Positions 11,401 through 22,899 of a DNA stretch of 64,000 nucleotides are shown here, piece by piece. Where the stretch lies: positions 1 to 64,000 of the forward strand of contig JAKUCV010006703.1 in the NCBI GenBank assembly GCA_028386065.3. Direction: 5' to 3'. The DNA is from Turnera subulata (lineage: Eukaryota > Streptophyta > Magnoliopsida > Malpighiales > Passifloraceae). Positions within the stretch are counted from its first letter, which is position 1, and the number at the start of each line of letters is the position of its first letter. The position numbers and the translations under genes were made by a program. The notes beneath the pieces are model-generated. The model was not told where the DNA came from. It saw only the letters and a program-made list of their open reading frames with translations, and did no database searches.

Positions 11401-12401
11401 TCAAATTTGGTTCCTTTCGGAACCCAAATATACTTCACATGAATGTTTCTCTTCCTATAAGCAGAAGATCTGATTGTGTGTCCAATTTTTCCACAATAAT
11501 AGCATGAAATATCAGGTCTATGTGAGTGCTTATGATAGTTAGACCTATAGTGCTCATGCTATGTAGGTCTATATGAAGTTCTAGATTCTTCTTTAACAAA
11601 TTTTACAGGCAGATTTGGCTTGTTAAAAACCATATGTGTTGCGCCTATCCCACTTTTGTCTAGTGAGTGCCTTTGTTGACCTAGCAACAGATTTAAATTA
11701 TCTGTGCCTCTAGTGAACTTCTCAAGAGAACATTTCAAATCATCAACACTTTTCTTAAGCATATCATTCTCTTTCAACAACTTGTCACACATAGCAATAT
11801 TACTAGTAATCTTTGTTTCTAGTTCATCATGAGCATTTTGTATGGCAAGGTTCTCACTTTTCAAAATTTCACAAGATTTCAACACATCAAGGTGAGCAAG
11901 ATCAAGTTTTTTATGTGAAATCTTATGTGCTCCAGCATCATACTCTAGAATCTCAATACGTTTCTTGTATGCAACGTTCTTTTTTTAGTGCTTGTATATA
12001 CTTATCATGCAATTCACCAAAAGCATCTTGTAATTCATCAAAAGTAAAGTTAGGTGAATCATTTACCTCAGATTCTTCTTAAGCCATAAGACACAAATTC
12101 ACAGCTTCATCCGTGTCTGAATTGCTTGAAGAATCCGAGTCCTCCCAAGCAGCCATATCCTTCCTTTTCTTGGTTTTTGAGGAACCATATATGTTCTTCT
12201 TTTGGTATGGGCATTCAAACTTGATATGACCTGGGCAGTTGCATCCAAAGCACACTAGAGGATCCTTCTTGGGCTTTTCAATCTTCACTCAACTAGGACT
12301 CCTTCCTTTTTGTTGCTTCTTTATCTTGACCTTTGAATAGTTAAAATTAGCACCATCAAAGTAGGATGCCTTGTTGATGTTTGTTCCCTCACAAGCCATG
12401 A
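11401..12401 (-). pseudogene. gag remnant of the SIRE-type element
   Basis: The start reads MACEGTNINKASYFDGANFN near 12401, typical of SIRE gag, then switches abruptly to a Lys-rich linker and a CCHC zinc knuckle (CFGCNCPGHIKFEC, around 12230), so most of the capsid region is deleted. A coiled-coil-like segment follows (LETKITSNIAMCDKLLKEND, 11559-11885), then a second zinc-binding-like CYYCGKIGHT near 11500. Several stops interrupt the frame. Gag would form the virus-like particle; this copy cannot. Confidence 0.8.
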
Positions 12402-12440
12402 TCTTTTTCTCTGGAGGCTAATCCACTTCACTGAGAACGT

Positions 12441-12455
12441 AGCTCCGCTACCAAT
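12441..12455 (-). promoter_or_regulatory. Primer-binding site, SIRE-type element
   Basis: Read on the minus strand directly after the 5' LTR: ATTGGTAGCGGAGCT. It resembles the plant initiator tRNA-Met complement but has GCG where TCA is expected. The same variant appears in three other families here. Confidence 0.7.
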
Positions 12456-12479
12456 TGTTCGCCCAGAAAAGGCTAAGAA

Positions 12480-12529
<50 letters not shown>
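12480..12529. repeat. Homopolymer of about 50 G
   Basis: An uninterrupted G run of about 50 bases sits where the 3' LTR of the same element has seven G (2663-2669). It may be a real post-insertion expansion or a sequencing/assembly artefact. If real it could form G-quadruplex structures. Confidence 0.9.
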
Positions 12530-12530
<1 letters not shown>

Positions 12531-13371
12531 GCGTTGAATTAGCTTTTCCTCTTTTTCGGGTTTTCAGAGATTTGTCTCGATGCAGAAGCCAAATGTTAAA
12601 CTTAAGTGGAAAGGCAGGATTGAAGATAGAAAAGCAATGGCCACAAGCAATTTATAGTGGTTCCCAATGCAAGAGTACATCCACTACCTAAAGGTCCCCC
12701 CTTTAGGATTTCTAAACTATCCACTATACTAGGCATTCACGGGTTCAACCTTAACCTTTACAAGCTTTTACAGGCTCAGCTCTAACCTACACTCAAGCTT
12801 TTCAAAGGCCTAGCTATAACCTATCACTCAAGCTTTTCAAAGGCTTAGCTCTAATCTTTCCTCAAAACTATTCCAAGCTTTGAGTATCAAGTAAGATTGT
12901 AACTTAATCTCACTTATAATTCCCTCAACAAGATAACTTCAAGAGTGACTCACTCAAGAAGTGTTTAGAACGAGTATAGAATAGGAGATTCACTCAAGGC
13001 AAGCTCAATCTGAATTTTTGAATCTCTCAGAGGATTTGGCTCCAACAGAAGCTAAATATCATAGAATATTTCCATAGGCTGAAGTGCCTCTTCTAATGAG
13101 GTTTCAGAGCTCTTATATAGATTCTCAAGATGGGGAAGCTCTCTCACAACATTCACATAACGGCTATATGATGTCCAGGTGGCATAGGAATTGACTTCTT
13201 GCATCTTTAATAAAACAGTCCACGTAGGCAAGCCAATTTTGCAGAATACTTGAGTTGCAATTTTTTTTCTTCAAAAAGCTTCACAAAAAATGGAAAATGT
13301 GGACCACCATATCTTCTGCGGTAGAGAGAGGATGTGAGGACCACTTTTCTGAACTTTGTCTAACCCTTCTA

Positions 13372-13628
13372 GTAATAAAGGAAATATTGGTACCTGTACT
13401 CGCCCTCAATTTGGAATTTGGTACCTGTACACAGGTACCAAAAATCATGGATTTTCCCGTACGTGGGCATATCGTATGTTGACACGTGTCTCCGGTTATC
13501 TTCCGATGCCGGAAGTACCAAAAACCATGAATCTTGCGTAGTACAGGTACCAAAAATCATGGATTTTCAGTACAGGTACCAAATTCCAAATTGAGGGCGA
13601 GTACAGGTACCAATATTTCCTTTATTCC
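13372..13628. mobile_element. 257 bp MITE sharing ends with the Mutator-like element
   Basis: It interrupts the 5' LTR relative to the 3' LTR. Both ends carry AATAAAGGAAATATTGGTACC-type inverted repeats that continue with GTACTCGCCCTCAATTTGG and GGTACCTGTAC motifs, the same text as the arms of 8573-10343. It has no internal coding sequence, so it looks like a deletion derivative mobilised by the same transposase. A clean target duplication is not visible. Confidence 0.8.
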
Positions 13629-14460
13629 CAAGTTTAACCGTTAGTTGACTTGTTTTAATATTGTCTACGCAGATGAGCCAAATCTTGATATTACTTGGGC
13701 AGAAATTGTCTTTCTTCAAAAATGTTTCAAAAAATAGAAAGTAAGGACCACCAGCTCTTTGATGCAAGAAAGAGGATTTGAGGGCCACTTTTCTAATCTT
13801 TTTCTGACCCTTGGTGAGAAAGCAAAACCGTTAGTTGAGTTGCTTAAATGTCAACTACTTTTCGGGATCACATTCTTTATTGGCTGAAAGTGACAGGTTG
13901 CTTGTGTGGACCACCATAGCTTCCAAGATGCTTAGAAGGTGTGAGGACCACTTTCTAGATCTTTTTCTAACACTTGTGGTGCAAGTTTGGACGTTGGTTG
14001 GCATTTTAATTGTCAACTACCGATCTGGGACCACACGAAATATAGATTGACAGTGACAGCTTGTTCTGCAGCCTGTGGATCCAAATCTTCTCTATTTTGG
14101 TTTCTTCGTAGAACCAAATGTTTCTGCCATACTCAAACAACATAAAACACTTAACCAATATGTTTGTTAATCATTAAAATATTATAATGATCATCAGAAA
14201 TATATATTTGTATATTGAACAATTGGTTTCTTTCTGGAACCAAATGATTCTGCCCGATACTCAAACAACACAAAACACTTGACCAATATGTTTGTAAATC
14301 ATCAAAATATTATAATGATCAACAGAATCATTAGAAATATATTTTTGTATACTAAACTTGATTAGTCTTAATTAATTGCTAATTAAGCAATTAATCATAT
14401 GTTTAGGCTAACAGATTGAGAATCTTGGGTGCAGTATAGATTGAGAGCACCTGCAAGAAC

Positions 14461-16396
14461 TGATGTGGTCAATCCTGCAAGTGCACAGAATCGTCGTGGT
14501 ACTCAAGGTCGTATCCACAGAGACTAGGCAAGATATTAGTCGATTCAATCTAATGGCAAAGAAAATAAATAAAGAGAAACAATATCGGAATTGAAGATTG
14601 ATAAGAGAGCAAGTATCGAATTGAATACAAAGAGAAGAGAAAGTAGAAATGACAATGAAAATGATAAACAAAGTACCAATGAAAAAAGCCTAGATCATTC
14701 GGGAATTCACCGTCCTTCCTTTGCCATGAATCAATGTACTATTGAAAGCTGCATCCAAACACATGAATTTTGATGGGTAGCAACCTATAATGAAACTATC
14801 CGCTCTCGCTAGTCTAATCTCGTCTCAAAGAGTTACCTAATCACTTTCGTCAATTAGATTACCTCTAGGAGCAATGAAGCCTGTTGTTGCTACTGATTCC
14901 ACGATAACCTAAACCCTCTCAGCATTTAGATTAAAGATGATTGATGATTTTCGGATAATAAACTTCTTCTCTCGGTACTTCACCTATTACCTAGAAGTTG
15001 CAATAAAGCTGACCACTTCCTTAAAGCAAGAAATAAGCTCACAACAATCAATCAAAATTACTTTGTGAATGAATTGCAGCAAATGGTACATCAAACCATA
15101 GCAAATTTAGGGTAGGCTACATCCCTATGATCTAGAATGAAAGATTAGTTCATGAATGAACTTGAAACAACAAATGAAAATGGGAAAGACATGGTTTCCT
15201 CACAACAATGTCAAAAAAAAATGAAAGGAACAACAACTTGATAGAATTTTGGTTTCAAGGTGTGTGTATGTGTTGCCTCCTCTCCCCCTTCAGCTCTCAC
15301 CCTTTTATAGTGCTTCTTCACTAGTTGGACAGCTTGGAGATGACATATTTTAGTGTCCTTTAGCCACCAAAATCGTGCTGGAATGGGCCTTAATGTTGAA
15401 AGGATTTGCTGGTGGAGTGGTTGCAAGCTATGGGTTGCCACTTGCTTTTCCAGCCTAGCATGAATATTCCTTCCCTTTTGCATGTGCTGATGGTTGAGCT
15501 ATCTTTCTAGGAAATTATGTTGGTTTCCAGGCTATTTTATTCTCCTTTAATTCCATCCAGGTCGTCCAATTTGATTATCCAACAAAGCATGTCCTTCTGG
15601 TTGCCATGATGCTCTTCTAGAAGGGGTCACATGGTTAGCAACAAATGACCTCAGACTTGCAAGCACTTTTGGCACCCTTAGGCAGCCGAATTAGACTTAG
15701 GGATATTCTACAAAGTTATAGATAATTCATTTATCTTTCGTTCCATATAAAGAACTCACGATTTGGACATGTGTAGTAGGCGTTATGATAAAAATACCGA
15801 GACTGGGTCGGTGGACAGTGCAGAATTCCTGCACGTATACAAGTTTGGATAGTAGGTTCAAAACATCAATGTTGGCAATCAAAACATCGATATTTGGTGA
15901 AGTTCATCGTGTCCAATTTTGGGCAGAAGTCTGAAAAGATCGATGTTTGGTATTACAGCATCGATGTTTGGTGAAAATAAGTTCCCAGAAGCTTTTCAAC
16001 ATCGATGTTCAGGATGTCCAACATCGATGTTCGATGGGGTGAATTGAATTGATCATTGCTCCTAATCCGTAAGGCCAAAAATTATGAACTTTATATCACT
16101 GGAAAGCTTAGGATGTCTACTTTCATCTCCAACTGGTTTCATGTTAATTAAACATCTGAAGCTTCTGAAATCGGCCAAAGAGTGAACTGTGGTCAAGTTT
16201 CTGCCCGGTTTCCAGCTTTGGCCGAAATTGATCGTTTTCGGTAGCGAAGTGGGACAATTTTACACCTGAAAACATAATTGTTAGTTCAAAAAATTTATTC
16301 TACAATCAAACAAAGAAATGTATGTTTTTTTATTCAAAATAATTATAATAAAGAAGTTTTCATGCCTTTAATACTATGTGGAATATGTGCATATCA
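14461..16396 (-). mobile_element. 3' LTR of the Athila-type element
   Basis: 1936 bp, highly similar to 31111-33044. On the minus strand it starts TGATATGCACATATTCC and ends GGATTGACCACATCA. It carries three eroded pairs of the CATCGATG palindrome. Confidence 0.92.
15862..16031. repeat. Three pairs of AACATCGATGTT, partly eroded
   Basis: Copies begin at about 15862, 15883, 15936, 15957, 15998 and 16020, with pair spacing 21, 21 and 22 bp. Only the last two are perfect; the others differ by one base each (for example AACATCAATGTT and AACATCGATATT). Confidence 0.9.
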
Positions 16397-16411
16397 AATA
16401 CCCCCATACCT
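16397..16411 (-). promoter_or_regulatory. Polypurine tract of the Athila-type element
   Basis: On the minus strand, GGTATGGGGGTATT directly precedes the 3' LTR start TGATATGC. Confidence 0.8.
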
Positions 16412-17956
16412 AAACTTTTGCTTGTCCCCAAGCAAAACAAATTATAACCATGGTGACAATGATATGCTCTGATTTCTTTTCTCAACTCTGATCCAATGTG
16501 ACTTGCTTATAATTAACTTGTTCCGTAGACTAAATAGAGACATGTAAATCAAAAGTAAATCAAGGCACTTTACTCAGCTAAGTTTAACAAAGAAGTCGAA
16601 GATCAAATTTCCGCACAGGATTATACTAATCAGTCCTTCTGCGGTATGCTCTTGATCAATAAGAGGTGTTTGAACATCCTATATGCACATCCAAGGTTTC
16701 TACTTCCACTAATGGACACAATTCTTGAACTTAAGATCATTAGGTCTTTAAGGATTGTAATGGGGCAAGGTTGGTGTATCAAGGGGTAAAGGTAAACAAA
16801 GTATCTGTTGAAGTTGTGGATCAAATTTCCTCCTAAATTTGAGTTTCCTTTTCCTTCATACTGACTGTGATGTTGTCTTCAGATTTTTTTTTTTTCAACA
16901 GCAATCATACGCCTGCGTTTGTTTGATTTTGATGAAGTACAACGATGACCACAATGTAGTGAAGAAATGCAAAAGACCCCCGTATGTTGGCGGGCTTAAG
17001 TGCATGGCTGCAAATTTTCTTCTCCTCCTTACAACAAGTTCAGTCAATTTCCTTTCAAAGAGCAATACTTGTGATAGGAGGTTAGACATCATCAACTTAA
17101 CAGATAAAAGGGTAGAATAATTCAAGTAAAATTATGCTGATCAGGCACATGATGGTCACTTAATTGGCTACTAAGGGGTGAAAGGTGGTTGATGTGGGTA
17201 TAGAAGAAAATATTTGACCATCATACTAGGCTCAAAGTGGCGAACTAGGGATAATGTGATCAAGGGTTGGCCAAGGTTTATATATGGTGAAATTCAAGGA
17301 ATGCCTAACTCATTTCTCAAATCAAGGTTGTGTCTAAATTTCGCCTTAGTAGAAACGATGGATGTGTTCTAGGACAGTGCAATTAAATGCAATTGAAACA
17401 CCTCAATTAATTTTTTAAAAAGCTAAGAGCAAACCAAATCCTTAGGACATCTTCCTAGTGATCTTGTTTAGAAATCCAAACTTGTCTTTTATCAAACTCT
17501 TATGAGCTAGGTGACTTGAAAAATTTTATAACAATGTCTCTTTATAGGCCATACAAGGAACAAAATCAGTCCAATCAACAAAATCCCATTGTTTCAAACT
17601 TGATCAAGAAGAATAAAGGCATGAAAGGAAAAACAAAACAAAATGCAAAACAACAAATGCAATCTTTTCGTCAATGAATTTAAATGCAATTTGAATAGAA
17701 AGAAAAATTCAAAATCTAATGAGAAAGAATAGAATGATAAGGTGAATGACAAGATTCATAACAACTAGCATATCAAAGTATGTTTTGAAGCATCGAACAT
17801 ATAAATTTAGGGATATGAGTTTAGGAATGCTTCTCTATTTGTCGTGAAGTCATCATGCTCCTTGGTTTCGGCCACTTGATCTTTTTTCCTTCTCTTTCCT
17901 AGGGTTGCCTCCCGAATAGTGCTTCTTTAACGTCTTTTAGCTGGACATGAGGCTTG
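16412..17956. other. Non-coding 3' region of the Athila-type element
   Basis: AT-rich and without a supported ORF. In full-length Athila elements this position can hold an envelope-like ORF; nothing comparable remains. The sequence near 16405-16435 (ccatacctaaacttttgcttgtccccaagc) is typical of Athila 3' ends. Confidence 0.6.
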
Positions 17957-18464
17957 TCAAGACATAGGCGGATTTGCTAGTGACAAAATCACTTGGTCGC
18001 CAATTCTGTCATCCGTTTTGAACAGCTTGAGGCGTTGTCCATTGACTTTGAATGGCTCGGATTCTCCGTTGGTTATCCACACAGCTCCATGGGGAAAGCT
18101 CTGAACCACGGTGAATGGTCCGGACCACCTGGATCTAAGTTTTCCGGGAAAGAGCTTCATTCTGGAATTGAAGAGAAGCACTTTGTCTTCTGGATGGAAC
18201 TCTTTCTTCAGAATATGTTTGTCATGCCATTTCTTTGTTCTCTCCTTGTAGATGCGGGAGTTCTCATAAGCTGCAAGGCGCAACTCCTCTAATTCATTAA
18301 GCTGCAAAAAGCGTTGTTCTCCTGCTGCCTTCATGTCAAAATTGATGTTCTTGATAGCCCAATAGGCTTTGTGCTCAAGTTCAACGGGCAAGTGGCATGC
18401 TTTTCCATACACAAGACGATAGGGAGTGGCTCCAAGAGGGATCTTATAGGCTGTCCTATATGCC
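17957..18464 (-). pseudogene. Integrase C-terminal part of the Athila-type element
   Basis: On the minus strand the frame begins at the Tork insertion and reads [60 protein letters not shown] and [20 protein letters not shown], the Athila integrase tail with its GPF module. It continues the frame that stops at 26633. The open frame itself is intact; the gene is split by the 8.2 kb insertion. Confidence 0.9.
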
Positions 18465-18469
18465 CAAAG

Positions 18470-19998
18470 TGTAAGTATCTGGTTCATGCAATTGACAATC
18501 AAAAGCACAAAATACAACATGTATGCGCAGCGGAAATACCGGATACACATGGAGGATCCATGTGAAGGGAACTAAACCGAATAACAATTTTCATACTTGT
18601 AACGGTTGAGGTCTTTCACCCAACTATCGAACCGAATCAGCTAGACCCAGACAAAAGCCTCGCCCCTCTACGGTATCCACACGAAACGCTGTAACCGGTT
18701 GAAGAACGTCTCACGACTTCAACCCGAGCTCTCCCGAACTGGTGTGCTAGCAACAGGTTTCCGGGAGCTTTTGTGTGTGGTGTTTTTCTCTCAATTTTCA
18801 GACCACTCAAGAACTCTTCTCAAGCTCTGAAAATTCTCTCAAGAACAAGTGTGTGTGAGGAAGAAGATGAACAATAGTGATCTGATCACTCAACCCTCAA
18901 AGGCATAATGCATTAGTGGAGTTAATGGCCAATATGGTGGTCCACTAAGCAACATGATCATGTCTCCACATAATTATGTTTCCCACAAAGCATTATCAAC
19001 ACAACTCAGCATGTTTTGGTTCAAAAATCTAACATTTAGTGAACCAAACCAGCCCAAAAATGACCCTGGTCCAACCACGGTCCAACCGCGGTCCAACCAC
19101 ACCTTGGTTCAACCATGGTCCAACCACGGTTCAACCACCTGCTCGAATCAACGGTTGTATGTGTGTGACCCTGTAGGCACTTGTATGCTCGGCAATAATT
19201 GTAAAATCTCATTTTACAATTATAAGCAAAGAACGGCGTCTAGCAACACATCATTGCCACCCGAACGACAAGATCAATACTGATTCCACGTGCCTCAGAA
19301 CATGTCATCGTCCCTTCGTCCCATTATCAAGATTAAACCGAGACATGGAATATGTCAATCTCGTATATGTTTAATCTCGGTTTCTTGATCCTCGAGTTAA
19401 CTGTGTAAAACAAATCCCAATGATATCACCATATCATAATCCGAGCACGGTCGTGCATTTACAGTTCTACTCTATCAAGAAACACTCCGATAATATACCC
19501 GTTATATGGGTTGGACGAATCCCCTCTGGATCATACAAAACCCACTACACACTCATCATATACCCAATGATTACCCTTACGTCTATCCAGTTACGGATGA
19601 CCAGGAATAATATCAAAGCATATGACTCACATGTTGGGAACCTTGATGATCACAGGTCAAAGGACAATACATTATAAGAACCGTTATCGACAAAACATAT
19701 AATGTTCCATGTAGCGTTCTTATGTGGGTTAGTCTAGTCCACAAGTTCTCTAGCTTGTACCCGTATGTAGAATTCATATCACATATGCAATTCTCAACAT
19801 ACACTAGTATTAATTTATTATTACAACCCATCCATAATAATAATCGACTAGGGACAATTTAAGAATATGAAATATTCTAGGGTTATAAATATGTGCAAGC
19901 GTTTATCTCATAAACGATACTTGTTGGAATAACCTTAATGCGTATACATGACTACAAATAATCATCCATGATTGGCTTTTGGGCATATTACACTAACA
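18470..19998 (-). mobile_element. 3' LTR of the Tork-type element
   Basis: 1529 bp, closely matching 25122-26627. On the minus strand it begins TGTTAGTGTAATATGCCC and ends at CTTACA. AAGTGGGAGAT immediately precedes it (19999-20012) as polypurine tract. Confidence 0.92.
19065..19140. repeat. GGTCCAACCAC minisatellite in the Tork LTR
   Basis: Five or six imperfect copies of an 11 bp unit (ggtccaaccac / ggttcaaccac). The other LTR (25720-25780) has about one fewer. Confidence 0.85.
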
Positions 19999-20012
19999 AT
20001 CTCCCACTTGCA
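19999..20012 (-). promoter_or_regulatory. Polypurine tract of the Tork-type element
   Basis: On the minus strand AAGTGGGAGAT stands directly before the LTR start TGTTAGTG. Confidence 0.8.
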
Positions 20013-20099
20013 CTAAAGCCAATCATCCATATATCTCATATATGTGGATCTAGCATGACCATCATGCTTCCGCTGCGTGAGAAGATTAGACAATAGATC

Positions 20100-20514
20100 T
20101 CTTACTTTGTTCCCAAAAGGAACTATACACAGCCTCAGTTGTAGAGTCGGCTACTGTCTCTTGCTTGGAACTCTTCCAGCATACAGTACCTTGCTTGGAA
20201 CTCTTCCAGCACACATTACCACTTCCAAGACAAAACACCTAACCTAACTGCGATCTAAAATCACCCCTATCGGTTTGGAAGCTAGCTTCTGTGTAACTCT
20301 TTACAACGAGCTCATCCACGCTTCCGTAAACCAGGAATGCATCCTTAGTCCTTCTCAAGTACTTAAGGATGTTCTTTGCCGCTGTCCAGTGACACTCACT
20401 GGGAACAGCTTGGTATCTGCTTGTGACACTTAAAGCATAGGCGACATCCGGTCTAGTACATAACATGGCATACATGATAGATCCTATTGCCGAAGCATAA
20501 GGAATCTTACTCAT
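20100..20514 (-). pseudogene. RNase H region remnant, Tork-type element
   Basis: The segment reads IPYASAIGSIMYAMLCTRPD and AAKNILKYLRRTKDAFLVYG, the RT/RNase H connection of copia elements, then loses frame. A 30 bp direct repeat (20161-20190 and 20191-20220, ttgcttggaactcttccagc...) duplicates ten codons. The RNase H catalytic C-terminus is largely missing. Confidence 0.8.
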
Positions 20515-20745
20515 CTGCTCTCTCTCCTTAGATGTACTAGGACATTAATTCTTTGAGAGAGATATGCCATGTGACAAGGGCAAGAATCCTTTCTTGGAAT
20601 CTTGCACGCTAAACCCTTTTAGCACCTTGTCAATACACGTACTCTGGCTTAGCCCGAGAAGCCTTTTTGATCTATCTCTATAGATCCTTATACCTAACAC
20701 TTAGGCAGCTTCTCCATAGTCCTTCATCGAGAAATTCTTTCCTAA

Positions 20746-21129
20746 CTAAGTCTTCACGGACTGTAGTGTCGGAATGTCATTCCCAATGAGCAAGATGTCG
20801 TCAACATACAACAACAACAAAGCGATGGTGCTCCCACTAACCTTCTTGTAAACACATGGTTCATCTTCGTTCTTGATGAAATCAAACTCTTTGATTACAT
20901 CATTAAAATGAAGATTAAAACTCCTAGAAGCTTGCTTCAATCCATAAATGGATCTCTGCAACTTGCATACCATATTAGCATACTTTGGATCGACAAAACC
21001 TTCTTGTTGTGTCAAGTACACATCCTCTAAACTTTCCGTTAAGGAAAGCGGTTTTGACATCCATTTACCATATCTCATATGACCATGGTATGCAGCTATA
21101 GCCAATAGAATCCGGATGGATTTAACCAT
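20746..21129 (-). pseudogene. Reverse transcriptase core, Tork-type element
   Basis: It contains SIRILLAIAAYHG, SLEDVYLTQQEGFVDPKYAN, CKLQRSIYGLKQASRSFNLH, and the catalytic YVDDILLIGNDIPTLQSV. The frame overlaps the upstream integrase frame by 34 bp with a shift, and QMDVKTAFLNG-type residues are replaced by KWMSKPLSLTE across further small indels. It is therefore non-functional as it stands. Confidence 0.88.
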
Positions 21130-22544
21130 GGCAACCGGTGAGAAAGTTTCATCATAGCCAATACCATGAACTTGCTTGAAACCTTTGCAACCAATCGCCT
21201 TTTATAGGTAATCACATTACCATCCATGTCGGTCTTTCTCTGAAAGACCCATTTGCACCCAATGGGTTTTACCCCTTCGGGTGGATCAACCAAGGTCCAT
21301 ACCTTGTTTTGACACATGGATTCCATTTCCGAATTCATGACCTCTAGCCACTTCTCAGAGTCCGGACCCGTAATGGCCTGCTGATAGGAAGTGGGCTCAT
21401 CCTCATCTATGAGCATCACGTCTCCAGCATGAGTCATGAGAAATCCATATCTCTCAGGCTCATACCGAGTCCTATCTGACCTATGCGGTCCATGTGTTAC
21501 AGGCACAGGAATCTCATCCACAACTTCTTGTGGTTCCTGCCCTTGTTCCATCTCAGTCTCTGTCTCTCGAACTTCTTCGAGTTCTACTTTCCTCCCACTG
21601 ATTCTTCTAGAAATAAATTCCCCTTCTAGAAAAATAGCAGTCCGAGCCACAAACACTTTGTGCTCTAAAGGATTATAGAAATAATACCCTTTCGTTTCCT
21701 TAGGGTATCCTATAAAGAGGCACTTGTCGGATTTAGCGCCGAGTTTATCCGAAGCTTCACGTCTTACGTAAGCCTCACAACCCCAAATTCTCATAAAAGA
21801 CAAATTGGGACGCTTCCCAGTCCATATCTCATATGGTGTCTTTTCGACGGATTTAGATGGAATACGGTTTAGTGTAAAAGCTGCACTCAATAATGCATGT
21901 CCCCAAAACGAAGGAGGAAGGTCAGCTTGACTCATCATCGAATGAACCATGTCGAACAAGGTTCTATTCCTCCTTTCGGATACACCATTCCATTGAGGCG
22001 TACCCGACGGAGTGAGCTGTGATACTATACCACACTCCTTTAGATGATCATGGAATTCTCGGTCTAAGTATTCACCTCCTCGATCTGATCGAAGCATCTT
22101 AATACTTTTACCGAGTTGATTCTGTACTTCATTCTTGAATTCTTTGAACTTTTCAAAGGATTCTGACTTATGTCTCATTAGATACACATAGCCATATCTA
22201 CTGAAATCGTCTGTAAATGTAATGAAGTATGAAAAACCACCTCTAGCATGTGTGGACATAGGTCCGCATACATCACTATGTATAAGACCTAATAAGTCCG
22301 ATGCTCTCTCACCCTTACCGTTAAAAGGAGCCTTCGTCATTTTGCCTAACAAACACAACTCAAACGTCTCAAATGATTCATAATCAAATGAGTCTAAAAT
22401 TCCATCCTTATGGAGTTTTAGAAATACGATCTTGTTTATATGGCCCAAACGACTATGCCAAAGATAGGTTTCATTAGAATCATTCATTCTAACCTTCTTC
22501 GTATTAACGTTATAGACAGGCGTTTCTAGGTTTAGAACATACAA
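21096..22544 (-). pseudogene. Integrase and RT N-terminal part, Tork-type element
   Basis: A 482-codon open frame. It holds the zinc-binding start (LWHSRLGHINK...C), the catalytic triad positions (first Asp in HSDVCGPM, second in FTDDFSRYG, Glu in NGVSERRNRT), the tail LFIGYPKETKGYYFYNPLEH, and the RT start VWTLVDPPEGVKPIGCKWVF. The frame then shifts at LVAK. The integrase domain itself is apparently intact, unlike most coding sequence in the window. Confidence 0.9.
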
Positions 22545-22866
22545 ACCATCGTTTTAAAATGCACCACCATAATAAATTTTTCATTGAAATAAATAGAACA
22601 ACAATTGTTCTTTATTACAAATGAAAAGCCTTTCTTGTCCATACAAGACACAGAAATCAAATTCTTGCTTATGGTAGCTACATAATAACAATTGTCCAGT
22701 TCCAAAACTAAACCACTCGGTAAGGATAGATAGTAAGTTCCTACGGTTAATGCAACAACTCTTGCTCCATTTCCCACACGTAGGTCTTTCTCACCCTTAG
22801 CCAATCTCCCACTCTTTCTCAGTTCCTTCACATTTCCACAAATGTGAGAACCACATCTGGTATCTA
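22532..22866 (-). pseudogene. Protease region, Tork-type element
   Basis: It encodes LRVGNGARVVALTVGTYYLS, LELDNCYYVATISKNLISVS and SFVIKNNCCSIYFNE, the copia protease-to-integrase spacer. The catalytic DTG/DSG box expected just upstream (around 22850-22880, near GSHICGNV) is degraded and out of frame with gag. Confidence 0.8.
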
Positions 22867-22899
22867 GTACCCATGATGCAGAGGTAGAGATGTTAGCCT

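Larger units (their letters stand above)
2639..14413 (-). mobile_element. SIRE/Maximus-type Ty1/copia retrotransposon, defective, with two nested DNA transposons
   Basis: The element is flanked by GATTG at 2634-2638 and 14414-14418. LTR ends match (TGTTAGCC...; ...GGCCAACA). On the minus strand the order is 5' LTR, primer-binding site, gag with a CCHC knuckle, protease remnant, GAG-pre-integrase, reverse transcriptase, RNase H, an extra ORF in the envelope position, polypurine tract and 3' LTR. The RT-then-envelope-like order with a coiled-coil C-terminus fits the SIRE lineage. The central gag and the integrase core are deleted, and frameshifts and stops break every frame. A Mutator-like element (8573-10343) and a MITE (13372-13628) landed in it later. 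Confidence 0.88.
12456..14413 (-). mobile_element. 5' LTR of the SIRE-type element
   Basis: 1958 bp including a 257 bp MITE. The ends match the other LTR, and GATTG lies just outside at 14414. It contains the expanded G tract near its inner end, inside the LTR end sequence read on the minus strand. Confidence 0.88.

Noticed and set aside
16278..17125. Small ORFs between the Athila 3' LTR and the integrase
   Set aside because: Short, on both strands, without motifs; not a credible envelope-like gene.
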